This document shows positions 44,981 to 53,485 of a DNA stretch of 64,000 nt, in pieces. The first letter of the stretch is position 1. Each line of letters begins with the position of its first letter. The notes under the pieces were generated by a model. The model did no database searches and was not told the origin of the DNA. It was given only the letters and a program-made list of their open reading frames with translations. Origin of the DNA: Ignisphaera cupida (GTDB taxonomy: Archaea; Thermoproteota; Thermoprotei_A; Sulfolobales; Ignisphaeraceae); assembly GCF_030186535.1 (NCBI RefSeq), contig NZ_JASNVW010000002.1, forward strand, positions 82,001 through 146,000, written 5' to 3'. Made by a program: the position numbers and the translations under genes.

Positions 44981-45442
44981 ATGTCTCAAGAAAAGCAGGA
45001 GATAAATGTATTGGGAGCATATCCTCAGCTAGTTGCCGGAAAGAAAATTGTTCTTAGTGTAGGAAAGCGAAAAACAGCAATTGCACGAGCTGTTATAAGA
45101 CCTGGGCAAGGAAGATTTAAAGTTAATGGTGTTCCTGTTGAGCTTTGGCCAATAGAACTAGCTAAGCTGAAAATGATGGAGCCTTTAAATCTTTTGAGTG
45201 AAAGTCTTAGAAATGCTGTTGATATAGATGTTCAAGTAGAAGGAGGTGGTGTTATGGCACAGGCATATGCAGTTAGAACAGCTGTTGCAAGAGGACTTGT
45301 GATATATTTTGAGAACCCAGTTATAAAAAAACTTTTTAGTGAGTATGATAGATCCATGTTGGCTGGAGATCCAAGACAAACAGAATCCGAGAAATGGATG
45401 AGATATAGCGCTAGAAGATTTAGACAGAAATCATATAGGTGA
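44981..45442 (+). CDS. rps9: Ribosomal protein S9
   Basis: A 153-residue S9. Family marks are VLSVGKRKTAIARAVIRPGQGRFKVNGVPVELWPIELAKLKMMEPL and the end of the protein, LAGDPRQTESEKWMRYSARRFRQKSYR, whose C-terminal R reaches the P-site tRNA. It is one step from rpoN, in the standard archaeal L13-S9-rpoN order. Confidence 0.96.
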   Translation: MSQEKQEINVLGAYPQLVAGKKIVLSVGKRKTAIARAVIRPGQGRFKVNGVPVELWPIELAKLKMMEPLNLLSESLRNAVDIDVQVEGGGVMAQAYAVRTAVARGLVIYFENPVIKKLFSEYDRSMLAGDPRQTESEKWMRYSARRFRQKSYR

Positions 45443-45448
45443 GAAGAC

Positions 45449-45649
45449 TTGATAATACCAGTTAGATGCTTTACCTGTGGTTATCCAATAGGTGCTAAGT
45501 GGGAGGAGTTCAGAAAGCGTGTTGAGAATGGTGAAAATCCTTCAAAAGTCTTGGATGATCTTGGAATAAAGAGATATTGTTGTAGAAGAATGATGATATC
45601 CCATATAGAATTGTTTAAACAGGTAATAAAGTATGGAAATGTAAAGTAG
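45449..45649 (+). CDS. rpoN: RNA polymerase subunit N
   Basis: A 66-residue RpoN (Rpb10-like) that seals the D-L platform to the rest of the polymerase. The zinc site is formed by CFTCG near residues 7-11 and the conserved [11 protein letters not shown] pair near 43-53. The start is TTG at 45449. The subunit K gene that often follows is absent; S2 comes next after 10 bases. Confidence 0.96.
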   Translation: MIIPVRCFTCGYPIGAKWEEFRKRVENGENPSKVLDDLGIKRYCCRRMMISHIELFKQVIKYGNVK

Positions 45650-45659
45650 GTGGGGGCAT

Positions 45660-46289
45660 GTGGAGGAGGAGCAGAAGGCATTAGCACAACAACAAATAGA
45701 GCTTTTAGTTCCTCTAGAATTATATCTCCAAGCAGGAGTACATATAGGTACTCATACATGTACTAAGCAGATGGAAAAGTTTGTTTTTAGAGTAAGACCA
45801 GATGGGCTTTACATTTTAGACATTAAGAAAACAGATGAAAGGCTTAGAATTGCTGGAAAGTTCCTAAGCAGATTTGAGCCATCAAAAATAATGGTTGTTT
45901 CAACAAGGCAATATGGCAAACAGCCAGTATTGAAATTTGCTGAATTTGTTGGTGCAAAACCAGTTGTTGGTAGATTTGTACCTGGAACACTCACAAATCC
46001 AAAGCTTGAATGGTATTACGAGCCAGATGTTATTGTGTTGACAGATCCTAGAATAGATTCACAACCTCTTGACGAGGCTTTAATGGTTGGAATACCGATA
46101 GTAGCATTTGTTAGTACAGATAACAGGCTAGAAGGTGTGGATCTAGCCATACCAGCTAACAACAAGGGAAGAAAGTCTTTGGCTTTGCTCTATTGGGTAT
46201 TAGCAAGGCAAGTGCTTCGAGAAAGAGGAAGCATAGGGCCAACAGATAATCTTCCTGTAACTCATGAAGTGTTCGAGTCCTCTACATAG
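45660..46289 (+). CDS. rps2: Ribosomal protein S2
   Basis: A 209-residue archaeal S2 (SA-like). Marks: [75 protein letters not shown], then [13 protein letters not shown] and [27 protein letters not shown]. The start is GTG at 45660. It ends the ribosomal group and is followed, 17 bases later, by genes of isoprenoid synthesis, an arrangement known in crenarchaea. Confidence 0.95.
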   Translation: MEEEQKALAQQQIELLVPLELYLQAGVHIGTHTCTKQMEKFVFRVRPDGLYILDIKKTDERLRIAGKFLSRFEPSKIMVVSTRQYGKQPVLKFAEFVGAKPVVGRFVPGTLTNPKLEWYYEPDVIVLTDPRIDSQPLDEALMVGIPIVAFVSTDNRLEGVDLAIPANNKGRKSLALLYWVLARQVLRERGSIGPTDNLPVTHEVFESST

Positions 46290-46306
46290 AAATTCAAAGT
46301 GGTTTA

Positions 46307-47125
46307 ATGGGTAAAGTTTTAAACAAAAAGTTTTCTGCACCTTTTCCAGTAATTGGAATTCCAATAAAAGGCTTCTACACACCATTTATTTCTATGCCTT
46401 CAAACATTGATTGTGTATTGATGTTAAAAATTGGTAAAGAGAAGAAAGGAGTCAAATTCACAAATTTAGAACCATTGGAAAAAAGCATTGATATATTGAG
46501 TTACATAAATATGTTACTAAGTGAATTGGGCTATGATGAGATTAGTGGAAGTATTGAAGTTTCTTGTAATAGCACTCTACCATCAATTTCTATTTTTGCA
46601 GTAACAACAATTGAAATAATAAAGAATTTGTTAGATGTAACTCCAAGAGATTATCTACTGGTTCTCAGAAATATTGCACCATTTGATGAGAAAGTATTGG
46701 GCGTTGATCCTGGCTATATAGAATCTCTTAGATGTTCTCATCTCTTTAATAGTATATGCATTGTTAAAGGCTTCAATGAAATTGTTAGATTAAAAAGCAT
46801 GAAAATATCTATTGAGAAGAGTGAAGAAGTTGCATGTAACATAAAATCGTGTAAAGCCCTTGAGCATCCATATGATAACTATACCTTGTCATTATTCTAT
46901 AAATTCGTGTCACATGTTATAGGTGTGTTTGCACAGATAGTTAATAGTGGTTCTGATGAGGATAGACAAAAGCTTGAAAAGCTCTTTAAATTGTATTTAG
47001 CATGGGAAAGCAGAATCGTCAAAGATTATTTGAATAATGAAATTAGTTATGATAAAATATGTGAATCAAAATCTGTTATGGATTATAGTTTCATAAGGTT
47101 TTTCAAAATTCACTTTGCATTCTAA
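46307..47125 (+). CDS. Degenerate GHMP (mevalonate-kinase-like) protein, probably inactive as a kinase
   Basis: A 272-residue protein in the place that mevalonate kinase takes in many crenarchaea (after S2, before isopentenyl phosphate kinase). The first residues (SAPFPVIGIPIKGFYTPFI) can be laid over the SAPGKVILFGEHxVVYGxP start of mevalonate kinases, yet the GEH motif is lost. The glycine-serine ATP loop (PxGxGLGSSAA) would fall at SCNSTLPSISIFAVTT, which lacks all its glycines. No third GAGGGG motif is found near the end. The alignment is by eye. If right, this is a pseudo-kinase; otherwise a new family that has taken over the locus. Confidence 0.55.
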   Translation: MGKVLNKKFSAPFPVIGIPIKGFYTPFISMPSNIDCVLMLKIGKEKKGVKFTNLEPLEKSIDILSYINMLLSELGYDEISGSIEVSCNSTLPSISIFAVTTIEIIKNLLDVTPRDYLLVLRNIAPFDEKVLGVDPGYIESLRCSHLFNSICIVKGFNEIVRLKSMKISIEKSEEVACNIKSCKALEHPYDNYTLSLFYKFVSHVIGVFAQIVNSGSDEDRQKLEKLFKLYLAWESRIVKDYLNNEISYDKICESKSVMDYSFIRFFKIHFAF

Positions 47126-47143
47126 AATAGCGGTGTTACTTAC

Positions 47144-47917
47144 TTGGTGCTGGTCAATATTTTAAAGATTGGAGGCTCAGTAATAACAAATAAGGATGTA
47201 GAGTATTCTCTAAAAATTAGTGAGGTGTATAGAATAGCTTATGAAATAAGCAAAGCCTACAAATACTGTACAAAACACATGATTTTAATACATGGTGGTG
47301 GTAGTTTTGGTCATTCAACAGTTATAGAGCATGGAAATGTGGAAAAACCTTATTCAATAGCTCAAATAATCTGGTTTATGAAAGAATTGAATATGATTGT
47401 TACAGACGCTTTAAACGCATATGGAGTTCCAGCAGTGTCTTTTGATACTCACGCAATTTTTTATCGAGATTTTGATGGAGATCTTAAATGTTTTTACAAA
47501 CCTCTTGAAAAAGCTTTAAAGAAAGATATTGTGGTTGTGTTATTTGGAGATATAATTTTTGGTGATAGGGATGCAGAAATACTATCTGGCGATGAAATAG
47601 CGTGGAAATTATCAACAATTTTTAAACCAAGTAGAATACTATTTGCAACTGATGTTGATGGCGTCTATGATAGAAATCCAGAAGAGCCTGGTTCTCGTCT
47701 TTTAGAGGTTGTTAGAATTAGTGAAGTAGGTTCTGTAGATATGGAGTCTAGAAAAAAGGTTGATGTGACTGGGGGGATGAAGGCAAAAATTCTACATGGT
47801 TTAAGGTATTGGAATAGTGAGTTGAGGGAGGTTCTTATTTTTAATGGTCTTAAAAAAGATTTTATTTTTAAGGCTTTGTGTGGGGAGAGTGTTTTGGGGA
47901 GTAGGGTAGTATTATGA
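47144..47917 (+). CDS. ipk: Isopentenyl phosphate kinase
   Basis: A 257-residue amino-acid-kinase-fold enzyme. The N-terminal glycine loop ILKIGGSVITNK holds K8, and HGGGSFGHSTV (50-60) includes the catalytic His57, diagnostic of isopentenyl phosphate kinase. Later parts are LFGDIIFGDRDAEILSGDEIAWKLS and FATDVDGVYDRNPEEPGSRLL with DVTGGMKAKI. It turns isopentenyl phosphate into the diphosphate, the last step of the archaeal mevalonate route. The start is TTG at 47144 with GGTG 9 bases upstream. It overlaps the IPP isomerase gene by four bases. Confidence 0.94.
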   Translation: MVLVNILKIGGSVITNKDVEYSLKISEVYRIAYEISKAYKYCTKHMILIHGGGSFGHSTVIEHGNVEKPYSIAQIIWFMKELNMIVTDALNAYGVPAVSFDTHAIFYRDFDGDLKCFYKPLEKALKKDIVVVLFGDIIFGDRDAEILSGDEIAWKLSTIFKPSRILFATDVDGVYDRNPEEPGSRLLEVVRISEVGSVDMESRKKVDVTGGMKAKILHGLRYWNSELREVLIFNGLKKDFIFKALCGESVLGSRVVL

Positions 47918-49005
47918 GTATAGAGAATAGAAAGCAAGAACATATAGAGATGGCGCTTACACCTAATTCTCAAGGGCCTTTAACAACACTGTTTGAAGAT
48001 GTTATATTAATTCATAATGCTATCCCTAATATAGCTTATGACAAGGTGGATACGTCAACAAGTTTCTTGGGGTATAAACTTGGAGCTCCAATAATAATTT
48101 CTGGAATGACTGGTGGTACTGAGAAAGCATATGAGATAAACAGGAGGTTGGCTGAGCTTGCTGAAGAATTTCGCATAGCTATTGGTGTTGGAAGTCAGAG
48201 AGCAATGATTGAAAATCCTTCTTTAGCATACACATACAAGATTGTGAGAGAAGTTGCAAGGTCAGTTCCAGTTATTGCTAACATAGGTTTTGCACAAATT
48301 AAGAATCTTAGCATGGATCAAATAGAAAGCATAGTTTCAATTGTTGAAGCCAATGCCCTTGCTATTCACTTAAATCCTGCACAAGAGCTTGTTCAAATAG
48401 AGGGGGATAGAGATTTTGAGAATGTTTTAGAATCAATTGAAAAGATTTTGTCAAGGCTTTCAATACCTGTAATAATCAAGGAAATTGGCAATGGCCTTTC
48501 AAAAGAAGTTGCTGAAAAGCTGTATGTAATAGGTGTTAAAATATTTGATGTTGCAGGTGCTGGAGGCACTAACTGGGTTAGAATAGAATTAATGAGAAGC
48601 TTAAAAAGTAAAACTGATGTAGCAAGAGTTGCTGAGGCATTTATTAGCTGGGGCATACCAACAGCTGCTTCAATATGTGAAGTTAGATCAGTTTCACAAG
48701 ATATTATCGTTATTGGTAGTGGAGGTATTAGGTCAGGTGTTGATATTGCAAAAGCCATTTCCTTGGGTGCCGATCTTGTAGCTATTGCTCAGCCAATTTT
48801 GAAGAATGTGTTAATGGGAAAAGGTAAAGAATATCTAAATATCATAATAAATCAGCTAAAAATTGCAATGTCTCTTGTGAATGTGAGAAATATAGATGAG
48901 TTGAAGCAGTCTCCTATGGTGATCACTGGTAAATTAGCTCAATGGATTTGTGCAAGAAAATTAAAGCTAAGAAACAACTACGCTTATATATATTGTTATT
49001 GCTGA
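47914..49005 (+). CDS. fni: Isopentenyl-diphosphate isomerase, type 2
   Basis: A 363-residue FMN-dependent IPP isomerase. Marks are TSFLGYKLGAPIIISGMTGGTEKAYEINRRLAELAEEFRIAIGVGSQRAM, then AIHLNPAQELVQIEGD, IKEIGNGLSKEVAEKL, DVAGAGGTNW, and GSGGIRSGVDIAKAISLGADLVAIAQPIL near the phosphate site. It interconverts IPP and DMAPP, the two units used by prenyl transferases. It follows IPK and precedes the prenyl synthase, so the last three steps sit together. Confidence 0.96.
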   Translation: MSIENRKQEHIEMALTPNSQGPLTTLFEDVILIHNAIPNIAYDKVDTSTSFLGYKLGAPIIISGMTGGTEKAYEINRRLAELAEEFRIAIGVGSQRAMIENPSLAYTYKIVREVARSVPVIANIGFAQIKNLSMDQIESIVSIVEANALAIHLNPAQELVQIEGDRDFENVLESIEKILSRLSIPVIIKEIGNGLSKEVAEKLYVIGVKIFDVAGAGGTNWVRIELMRSLKSKTDVARVAEAFISWGIPTAASICEVRSVSQDIIVIGSGGIRSGVDIAKAISLGADLVAIAQPILKNVLMGKGKEYLNIIINQLKIAMSLVNVRNIDELKQSPMVITGKLAQWICARKLKLRNNYAYIYCYC

Positions 49006-49023
49006 AAATATGGGGGAAGAATC

Positions 49024-50019
49024 ATGGATTTAACAAGTTACGCTAGTATTATAGGTAAGAAAGTTGAGCAATTTATCTATACAGTTGTTAGTGGGCATCC
49101 CAAAAAACTTTATGAAGCATCTCTTCACTACATTAAAGCTGGTGGAAAAAGGTTAAGACCAGTAATAGTAGTGCTTTCTAGTAAAATTGGTGGTGGTAGT
49201 GAGGAGATAGCTATACCTGGTGCCGCAGCTGTAGAGGTTTTGCACACATTTACACTTGTGCATGATGATATTATTGACAAGGATGAGCTAAGAAGAGGGG
49301 TTCCAACGGTTCATAAGTTGTGGGGTGTTGAAATGGGTATTATAGCAGGGGATTTACTTTTTGCCTATGCATATAAGTGCCTAGTAAAAGCTATGGATTA
49401 TGGTGTGCCAAGTGATAGAGTTGCTAAATCCTTGGACGCGTTAACAGAAGCAGCAATAACTGTTGCTGAGGGGCAAGCACTAGACATGCTGCTTCCTGAA
49501 ATGCCTAATGCAAGTGTTGAAGACTATATAGACATGGTTTCAAAAAAGACAGCTGCACTATTTGCTTACTCAGCAAAAATTGGTGGGCTTTTAGCTGGAG
49601 CTGACAACGCGTTAATATCAAACTTGTTTAACGCCATGATGAATGCAGGCATAGCTTTTCAAATAAGAGATGACATTCTTGGTCTCATAGGTGATGAGAA
49701 AGTCCTTGGAAAACCTGTTTACAGTGATTTGAGAGAGGGTAAGAGAACAATTTTAGTAATCTATGCTTTGAAGAATGTAGATGAGAATAAAAAGAAAAGA
49801 ATACTTAGTGTTCTTGGAAATAGAGATGCAGATGTGAATTCATTGAGAGAAGCAGCCCAGATTATAAAAGAAAGTGGTGCAATAGAATATGCTGATTCTC
49901 TTAGCGAGTTCTACGCTAACAAAGCTATTGAAATCGTTGAAAATGTGAAGGCAGCAGACACTGAAGCTCTTAACATGTTTAAGGAGCTTGTAATGTTTAT
50001 GATAAGGAGAAACTATTGA
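49024..50019 (+). CDS. idsA: Prenyl diphosphate synthase (GGPP/FPP type)
   Basis: A 331-residue all-helical trans-prenyltransferase. First aspartate-rich motif: LVHDDIIDKDELRRGVPTVHK (near 81-100), preceded by KAGGKRLRPVIVVLSS. The second one is FQIRDDILGLIGDEKVLGKPVYSDLREGKRT (near 211-240). It makes the C20 (or C15/C20) chains for archaeal lipids. Chain length cannot be told by eye, though archaeal lipid synthesis calls for GGPP. ATG 49024 is preceded by GGGGGA. Confidence 0.95.
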   Translation: MDLTSYASIIGKKVEQFIYTVVSGHPKKLYEASLHYIKAGGKRLRPVIVVLSSKIGGGSEEIAIPGAAAVEVLHTFTLVHDDIIDKDELRRGVPTVHKLWGVEMGIIAGDLLFAYAYKCLVKAMDYGVPSDRVAKSLDALTEAAITVAEGQALDMLLPEMPNASVEDYIDMVSKKTAALFAYSAKIGGLLAGADNALISNLFNAMMNAGIAFQIRDDILGLIGDEKVLGKPVYSDLREGKRTILVIYALKNVDENKKKRILSVLGNRDADVNSLREAAQIIKESGAIEYADSLSEFYANKAIEIVENVKAADTEALNMFKELVMFMIRRNY

Positions 50020-50037
50020 ATCTGAGGAAATAAATAA

Positions 50038-50595
50038 ATGAACATGGAGCTAGGCTTTGAAGAAACATTTCCAATAGCTTACATAGATAAAGAGTATGTA
50101 GATCTACTTGCTAAGCAGCAAAGCATTTCTAATTATATAAACACTGCCTCAAAAATATACGTAGATACTGAGAAGAATTGTTTTAGTGTTGAGTCATTCA
50201 AGGAAAAAGGAAAATTATTTGCAGAATTTGTGGAGATAGTGTATGAGTATCTACCTAAACTAGCAATTGATTCTGAGAAAGGGGTTACAATAACAAAATT
50301 CGCAATTTACTTACCAAAATCCAGGCAACTGCTATATGTTAATGCTGGTACAAGGGTTTTTATTGTTGAAGCATTTGGTAGAAGTGTATATCCTCTTGTT
50401 TTAGAAGGTGAGAAAGTTTCTGAACATGATAAAATATTTTATATTGTTACAAACAAATTTGAGATAAGGGCTGTTAGAGCAGAAGCTAAAGGTATTGTTG
50501 TTTATGTTGGTGATGTGCTGGATCAAAGCGAAAATAAGATGATGGCTGTAATTGTTGGTGAGGAAAATGTCATCAGGTTTTCAAGATGCGATTAA
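50038..50595 (+). CDS. Archaeal protein with a lipoyl-like fold (DUF2118-like)
   Basis: A 185-residue protein with no catalytic motif I can name. The C-terminal third, EGEKVSEHDKIFYIVTNKFEIRAVRAEAKGIVVYVGDVLDQ, resembles the hammerhead strand pairs of biotinyl/lipoyl domains; the lysine that takes the cofactor is not evident. I think of the archaeal DUF2118 family, but that is from memory. The start is ATG 50038 or 50044. The gene end overlaps GluRS by 29 bases in another frame, so the two are linked in one operon. Function unknown. Confidence 0.6.
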   Translation: MNMELGFEETFPIAYIDKEYVDLLAKQQSISNYINTASKIYVDTEKNCFSVESFKEKGKLFAEFVEIVYEYLPKLAIDSEKGVTITKFAIYLPKSRQLLYVNAGTRVFIVEAFGRSVYPLVLEGEKVSEHDKIFYIVTNKFEIRAVRAEAKGIVVYVGDVLDQSENKMMAVIVGEENVIRFSRCD

Positions 50596-52324
50596 ACAAC
50601 AAATAGAGAAATCAGCATTGAAATACGCTGTAGAGAATAGGTTAAAATATGGTGAAGCTAAGCAAGGACCTGTAATGAACAAGGTTTTAGGAGAGTTTAA
50701 AGAGTTTAGACACTTAGCAAGGGAAATAGCTGGAATAGTTGCTAATGTGGTGAAGCATGTTAACAGTTTAAGTGATTCAGAATTAAAGGATCTTGCAGAG
50801 AAACTTAGTTTAACAGAATCTCGAGAGTCTAGGAAAGAGGAAAGGGTATTACCACCTTTACCAAACGTTGATAAGTGGAAAAATGTTGTAACAAGATTTG
50901 CTCCCAATCCAGATTTTCCAATACATCTTGGAAATGCTAGAGCTGCTATTTTAAGTCACGAATATGCTAAAATGTATAAGGGAAAATTCATATTAAGGTT
51001 TGAGGATACTGATCCTAGAACAAAACCTCCTCTACCATTTTCATATACAATTATAGAAGATGATCTTAAATGGCTTGGAGTATTGTGGGATGAAAAATAT
51101 GTGCAGAGTATGAGAATGGAGAAATATTACTCAATTGCGAAAAAGTTGATTGAGCTTGGCTATGCCTACATAGATTTGTGCAAAAGTGAAGTGTTTAAGG
51201 AGTATAGAAATGCTGGAAAAGCATGTCCTCACAGAGATCTTTCACCGGAGCAGCACCTAGAACTATTTGAGAAGATATTTGCTGGCGAGTTTGGTGAAGG
51301 TGAGGCTGTAATAAGAATAAAAACTGATTTGAATCATCCAGATCCAGCTATAAGAGACTGGGTCATGTTTAGAATTATAGACACTTCAAAAAACCCCCAT
51401 CCAGTAACAGGGGATAAATATAGGCTGTGGCCAACATATAACTTTGCGGCTGCTGTGGATGATTATCTTCTTGGTGTATCACATATATTGAGAGGTAAAG
51501 AGCATGCTTTGAATACTGCAAAACAGGTATACATATATAAATATCTTGGGTGGAAATATCCGGAGGTTGTCAATTTTGGAAGAGTTGGATTGGAGGGGCT
51601 TATATTAAGCAAGACCTGGATTAAGAACCAACTAAAAATGAATCCAGAGAAGTTTACAGGTTTTGACGATATAAGATTTGCTACAATTTCGTCTTTGAGA
51701 AGAAGAGGAGTATTGCCTGAAACAATTAGGGAAATTATTTTAGGTCTTGGATTAAGCCCAGTTGATGCAAAAATTAGCTGGGTTAATCTAGCTGCAATCA
51801 ATAGAAAGAATGTTGATCCAATAGCAAAAAGAGTCTTCGTTGTTTGTAATCCAATAAAACTACATTTAGAAGGTGTTAAAACACCTGTGGAAGTTGAGAT
51901 ACCTTATCACCCATCAAAAGATCTTGGCAAAAGAAAAATCATGTTGACAAAACCAGAGGTTTGGATATCTATAAAGGATGTGGAAAACATGAAACGGGGG
52001 GTTGTGATAAGGCTTATGGAGCTTTTTAACATAGTTGTCAAGGAACAAACAAAAGACTATGTAATTGCTTATTATCATAGTAATTCCTTGGAAGAAGCTA
52101 GAAAACATAATGCTTCAATAATTCAGTGGAGTCCCTGTGAGCAAAGCACCAAAGTTGATATTTTGAGGGCAGAAGGTATGAGGCTAAAAAGAGAGCGTTG
52201 TGTTGGAGAACAAGCATTGAAAACATTGAAAGAAGGAGAAATAATTCAAATGGTTAGATTAGGCTTTGGAAAAATAGAAAAGATTCAGGAAAACAAAATA
52301 ACAATTATTTATACTCATGAGTAA
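50567..52324 (+). CDS. gltX: Glutamyl-tRNA synthetase
   Basis: A 585-residue archaeal GluRS from ATG 50567, chosen because GGTGAGG lies just upstream; a TTG at 50552 would also be in frame. The HIGH site is HLGN in TRFAPNPDFPIHLGNARAA, the KMSKS counterpart is LSKT in GLEGLILSKTWIKNQL; both look like the usual crenarchaeal forms. FEDTDPRTKPPLPFSY and RDWVMFRI are also typical. An N-terminal helical extension (about 1-100) precedes the catalytic domain. It charges tRNA-Glu and, in archaea, does not make Gln-tRNA directly. Confidence 0.95.
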   Translation: MSSGFQDAIKQQIEKSALKYAVENRLKYGEAKQGPVMNKVLGEFKEFRHLAREIAGIVANVVKHVNSLSDSELKDLAEKLSLTESRESRKEERVLPPLPNVDKWKNVVTRFAPNPDFPIHLGNARAAILSHEYAKMYKGKFILRFEDTDPRTKPPLPFSYTIIEDDLKWLGVLWDEKYVQSMRMEKYYSIAKKLIELGYAYIDLCKSEVFKEYRNAGKACPHRDLSPEQHLELFEKIFAGEFGEGEAVIRIKTDLNHPDPAIRDWVMFRIIDTSKNPHPVTGDKYRLWPTYNFAAAVDDYLLGVSHILRGKEHALNTAKQVYIYKYLGWKYPEVVNFGRVGLEGLILSKTWIKNQLKMNPEKFTGFDDIRFATISSLRRRGVLPETIREIILGLGLSPVDAKISWVNLAAINRKNVDPIAKRVFVVCNPIKLHLEGVKTPVEVEIPYHPSKDLGKRKIMLTKPEVWISIKDVENMKRGVVIRLMELFNIVVKEQTKDYVIAYYHSNSLEEARKHNASIIQWSPCEQSTKVDILRAEGMRLKRERCVGEQALKTLKEGEIIQMVRLGFGKIEKIQENKITIIYTHE

Positions 52325-52403
52325 AGGTTTTGAGGCTCAAAATATCTTAAATACCCGACTAATTCAGTACATATAGTAACTAAAGATGTGGAAGGGTTAA
52401 AAG

Positions 52404-52790
52404 ATGTCGAAACCATTTTATGTAAAATTCGAAGTCCCTTCAGATGTAGCTGAGAAAGCATATCAAGCACTGAAAAAAGCTAGAGAAACAGGTGGAAAAA
52501 TAAGAAAAGGAACAAATGAGGTAACTAAAGGTGTTGAGAGAGGTCTTTGCAAACTTGTGTTAATAGCAGAAGATGTTGATCCTCCAGAGGTTGTAGCTCA
52601 CTTGCCATTGCTTTGCGAAGAAAAGAAAGTGCCATATCTCTATGTTCCAAGTAAGAAGAGACTAGGTGAAGCAGCAGGAATAGAGGTTTCTGCAGCATCA
52701 GCATGTATAGTAGAACCTGGTGAGGCAAAAGCTGAGTTAGAAGAGCTTGCTTCAAAGTATCAAGAGCTTCGAGCAAAAGCTGGTAGATAG
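52404..52790 (+). CDS. rpl7ae: Ribosomal protein L7Ae
   Basis: A 128-residue L7Ae kink-turn-binding protein. It has [84 protein letters not shown], the full core. It is part of the ribosome, of C/D and H/ACA ribonucleoproteins and of RNase P. A C/D box RNA lies about 5.6 kb downstream. An upstream AAATACCCGACTAA stretch may hold its promoter; archaeal L7Ae can also bind a k-turn in its own leader, not sought here. Confidence 0.96.
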   Translation: MSKPFYVKFEVPSDVAEKAYQALKKARETGGKIRKGTNEVTKGVERGLCKLVLIAEDVDPPEVVAHLPLLCEEKKVPYLYVPSKKRLGEAAGIEVSAASACIVEPGEAKAELEELASKYQELRAKAGR

Positions 52791-52912
52791 CAACTTCAAT
52801 AAAATCTAAAACTGAAAATAAATTCAATAAAATGTTTTTTACAATCAATTGATTTAATTAATGAACCACTAAGATTAGCTGGAAATTATGTGAAAGTTAC
52901 TTATATCTTCAC

Positions 52913-53176
52913 TTACCTTCTTACTGTAAGCTTTCTAGCTTCTCTTTCTGTCTCTCTGAGAATTATTATGTCACCAATTCTGACAGGGCCTTTAACATTT
53001 CTTGTTAGAATTCTTCCTTTATCTCTACCCTCTAGTATTCTAACCCTAACCTGAGTAACCTCACCTGTAACTCCTGTCCTACCGATTATTTGTACAACTT
53101 CAGCAGGAAAACCTATTCGCTCAACCACATTGATATCATATTCTTTGCTTCTATCCTCAACAGTTACATTAGACAT
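52913..53176 (-). CDS. rps28e: Ribosomal protein S28e
   Basis: An 87-residue protein from ATG 53176 ([18 protein letters not shown]); an AGGTG ribosome site lies 7 bases upstream, whose GTG would add three residues if used. The core [51 protein letters not shown] matches S28e, near the mRNA exit. In many archaea this gene lies in the same direction as L7Ae and L24e; here it is inverted. Confidence 0.94.
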   Translation of the reverse strand: MSNVTVEDRSKEYDINVVERIGFPAEVVQIIGRTGVTGEVTQVRVRILEGRDKGRILTRNVKGPVRIGDIIILRETEREARKLTVRR

Positions 53177-53219
53177 TTTAAGCACCTTTCTAACAATGCT
53201 GTATCTCTGATATGTTGAA

Positions 53220-53238
53220 TAGAGCTTTTAAGCTTTAC
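53220..53238. promoter_or_regulatory. Shared promoter between S28e and L24e
   Basis: GAGCTTTTAAGCTTTACC sits in the 97-base gap between these divergent genes. Its centre (CTTTTAAG on one strand, CTTAAAAG on the other) is a TATA-like box for both directions, about 44 bases from the S28e ATG and about 45 from the L24e ATG. Called from position and symmetry only. Confidence 0.45.
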
Positions 53239-53273
53239 CAAAGAATTAGAGTTTACTAAAGGTGTGTTTAGGC

Positions 53274-53456
53274 ATGGTCTCTAAGCATGTGTGTAGCTAT
53301 TGCGGAAAGAGCATTGAACCTGGTACAGGGCTTATGTATGTTAAAAACGATGGTAGTATAACATGGTTTTGCTCTAGTAAATGCTATAAAAACTATAGAC
53401 TTGGTAGAGACCCAAAGAAATTGCCGTGGACAAAGCTATATCTAAGCAGGAAATAG
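53274..53456 (+). CDS. rpl24e: Ribosomal protein L24e
   Basis: A 60-residue zinc-ribbon protein from ATG 53274 ([19 protein letters not shown]); GGTG ahead of it at 53262 is its ribosome site and an in-frame GTG is less likely. The zinc ligands are C7 and C10, and C32 and C36 in [22 protein letters not shown]. It is a large-subunit protein of archaea and eukaryotes. Confidence 0.95.
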   Translation: MVSKHVCSYCGKSIEPGTGLMYVKNDGSITWFCSSKCYKNYRLGRDPKKLPWTKLYLSRK

Positions 53457-53485
53457 AATAGATAATTCCAACCTCTACTAATGGC

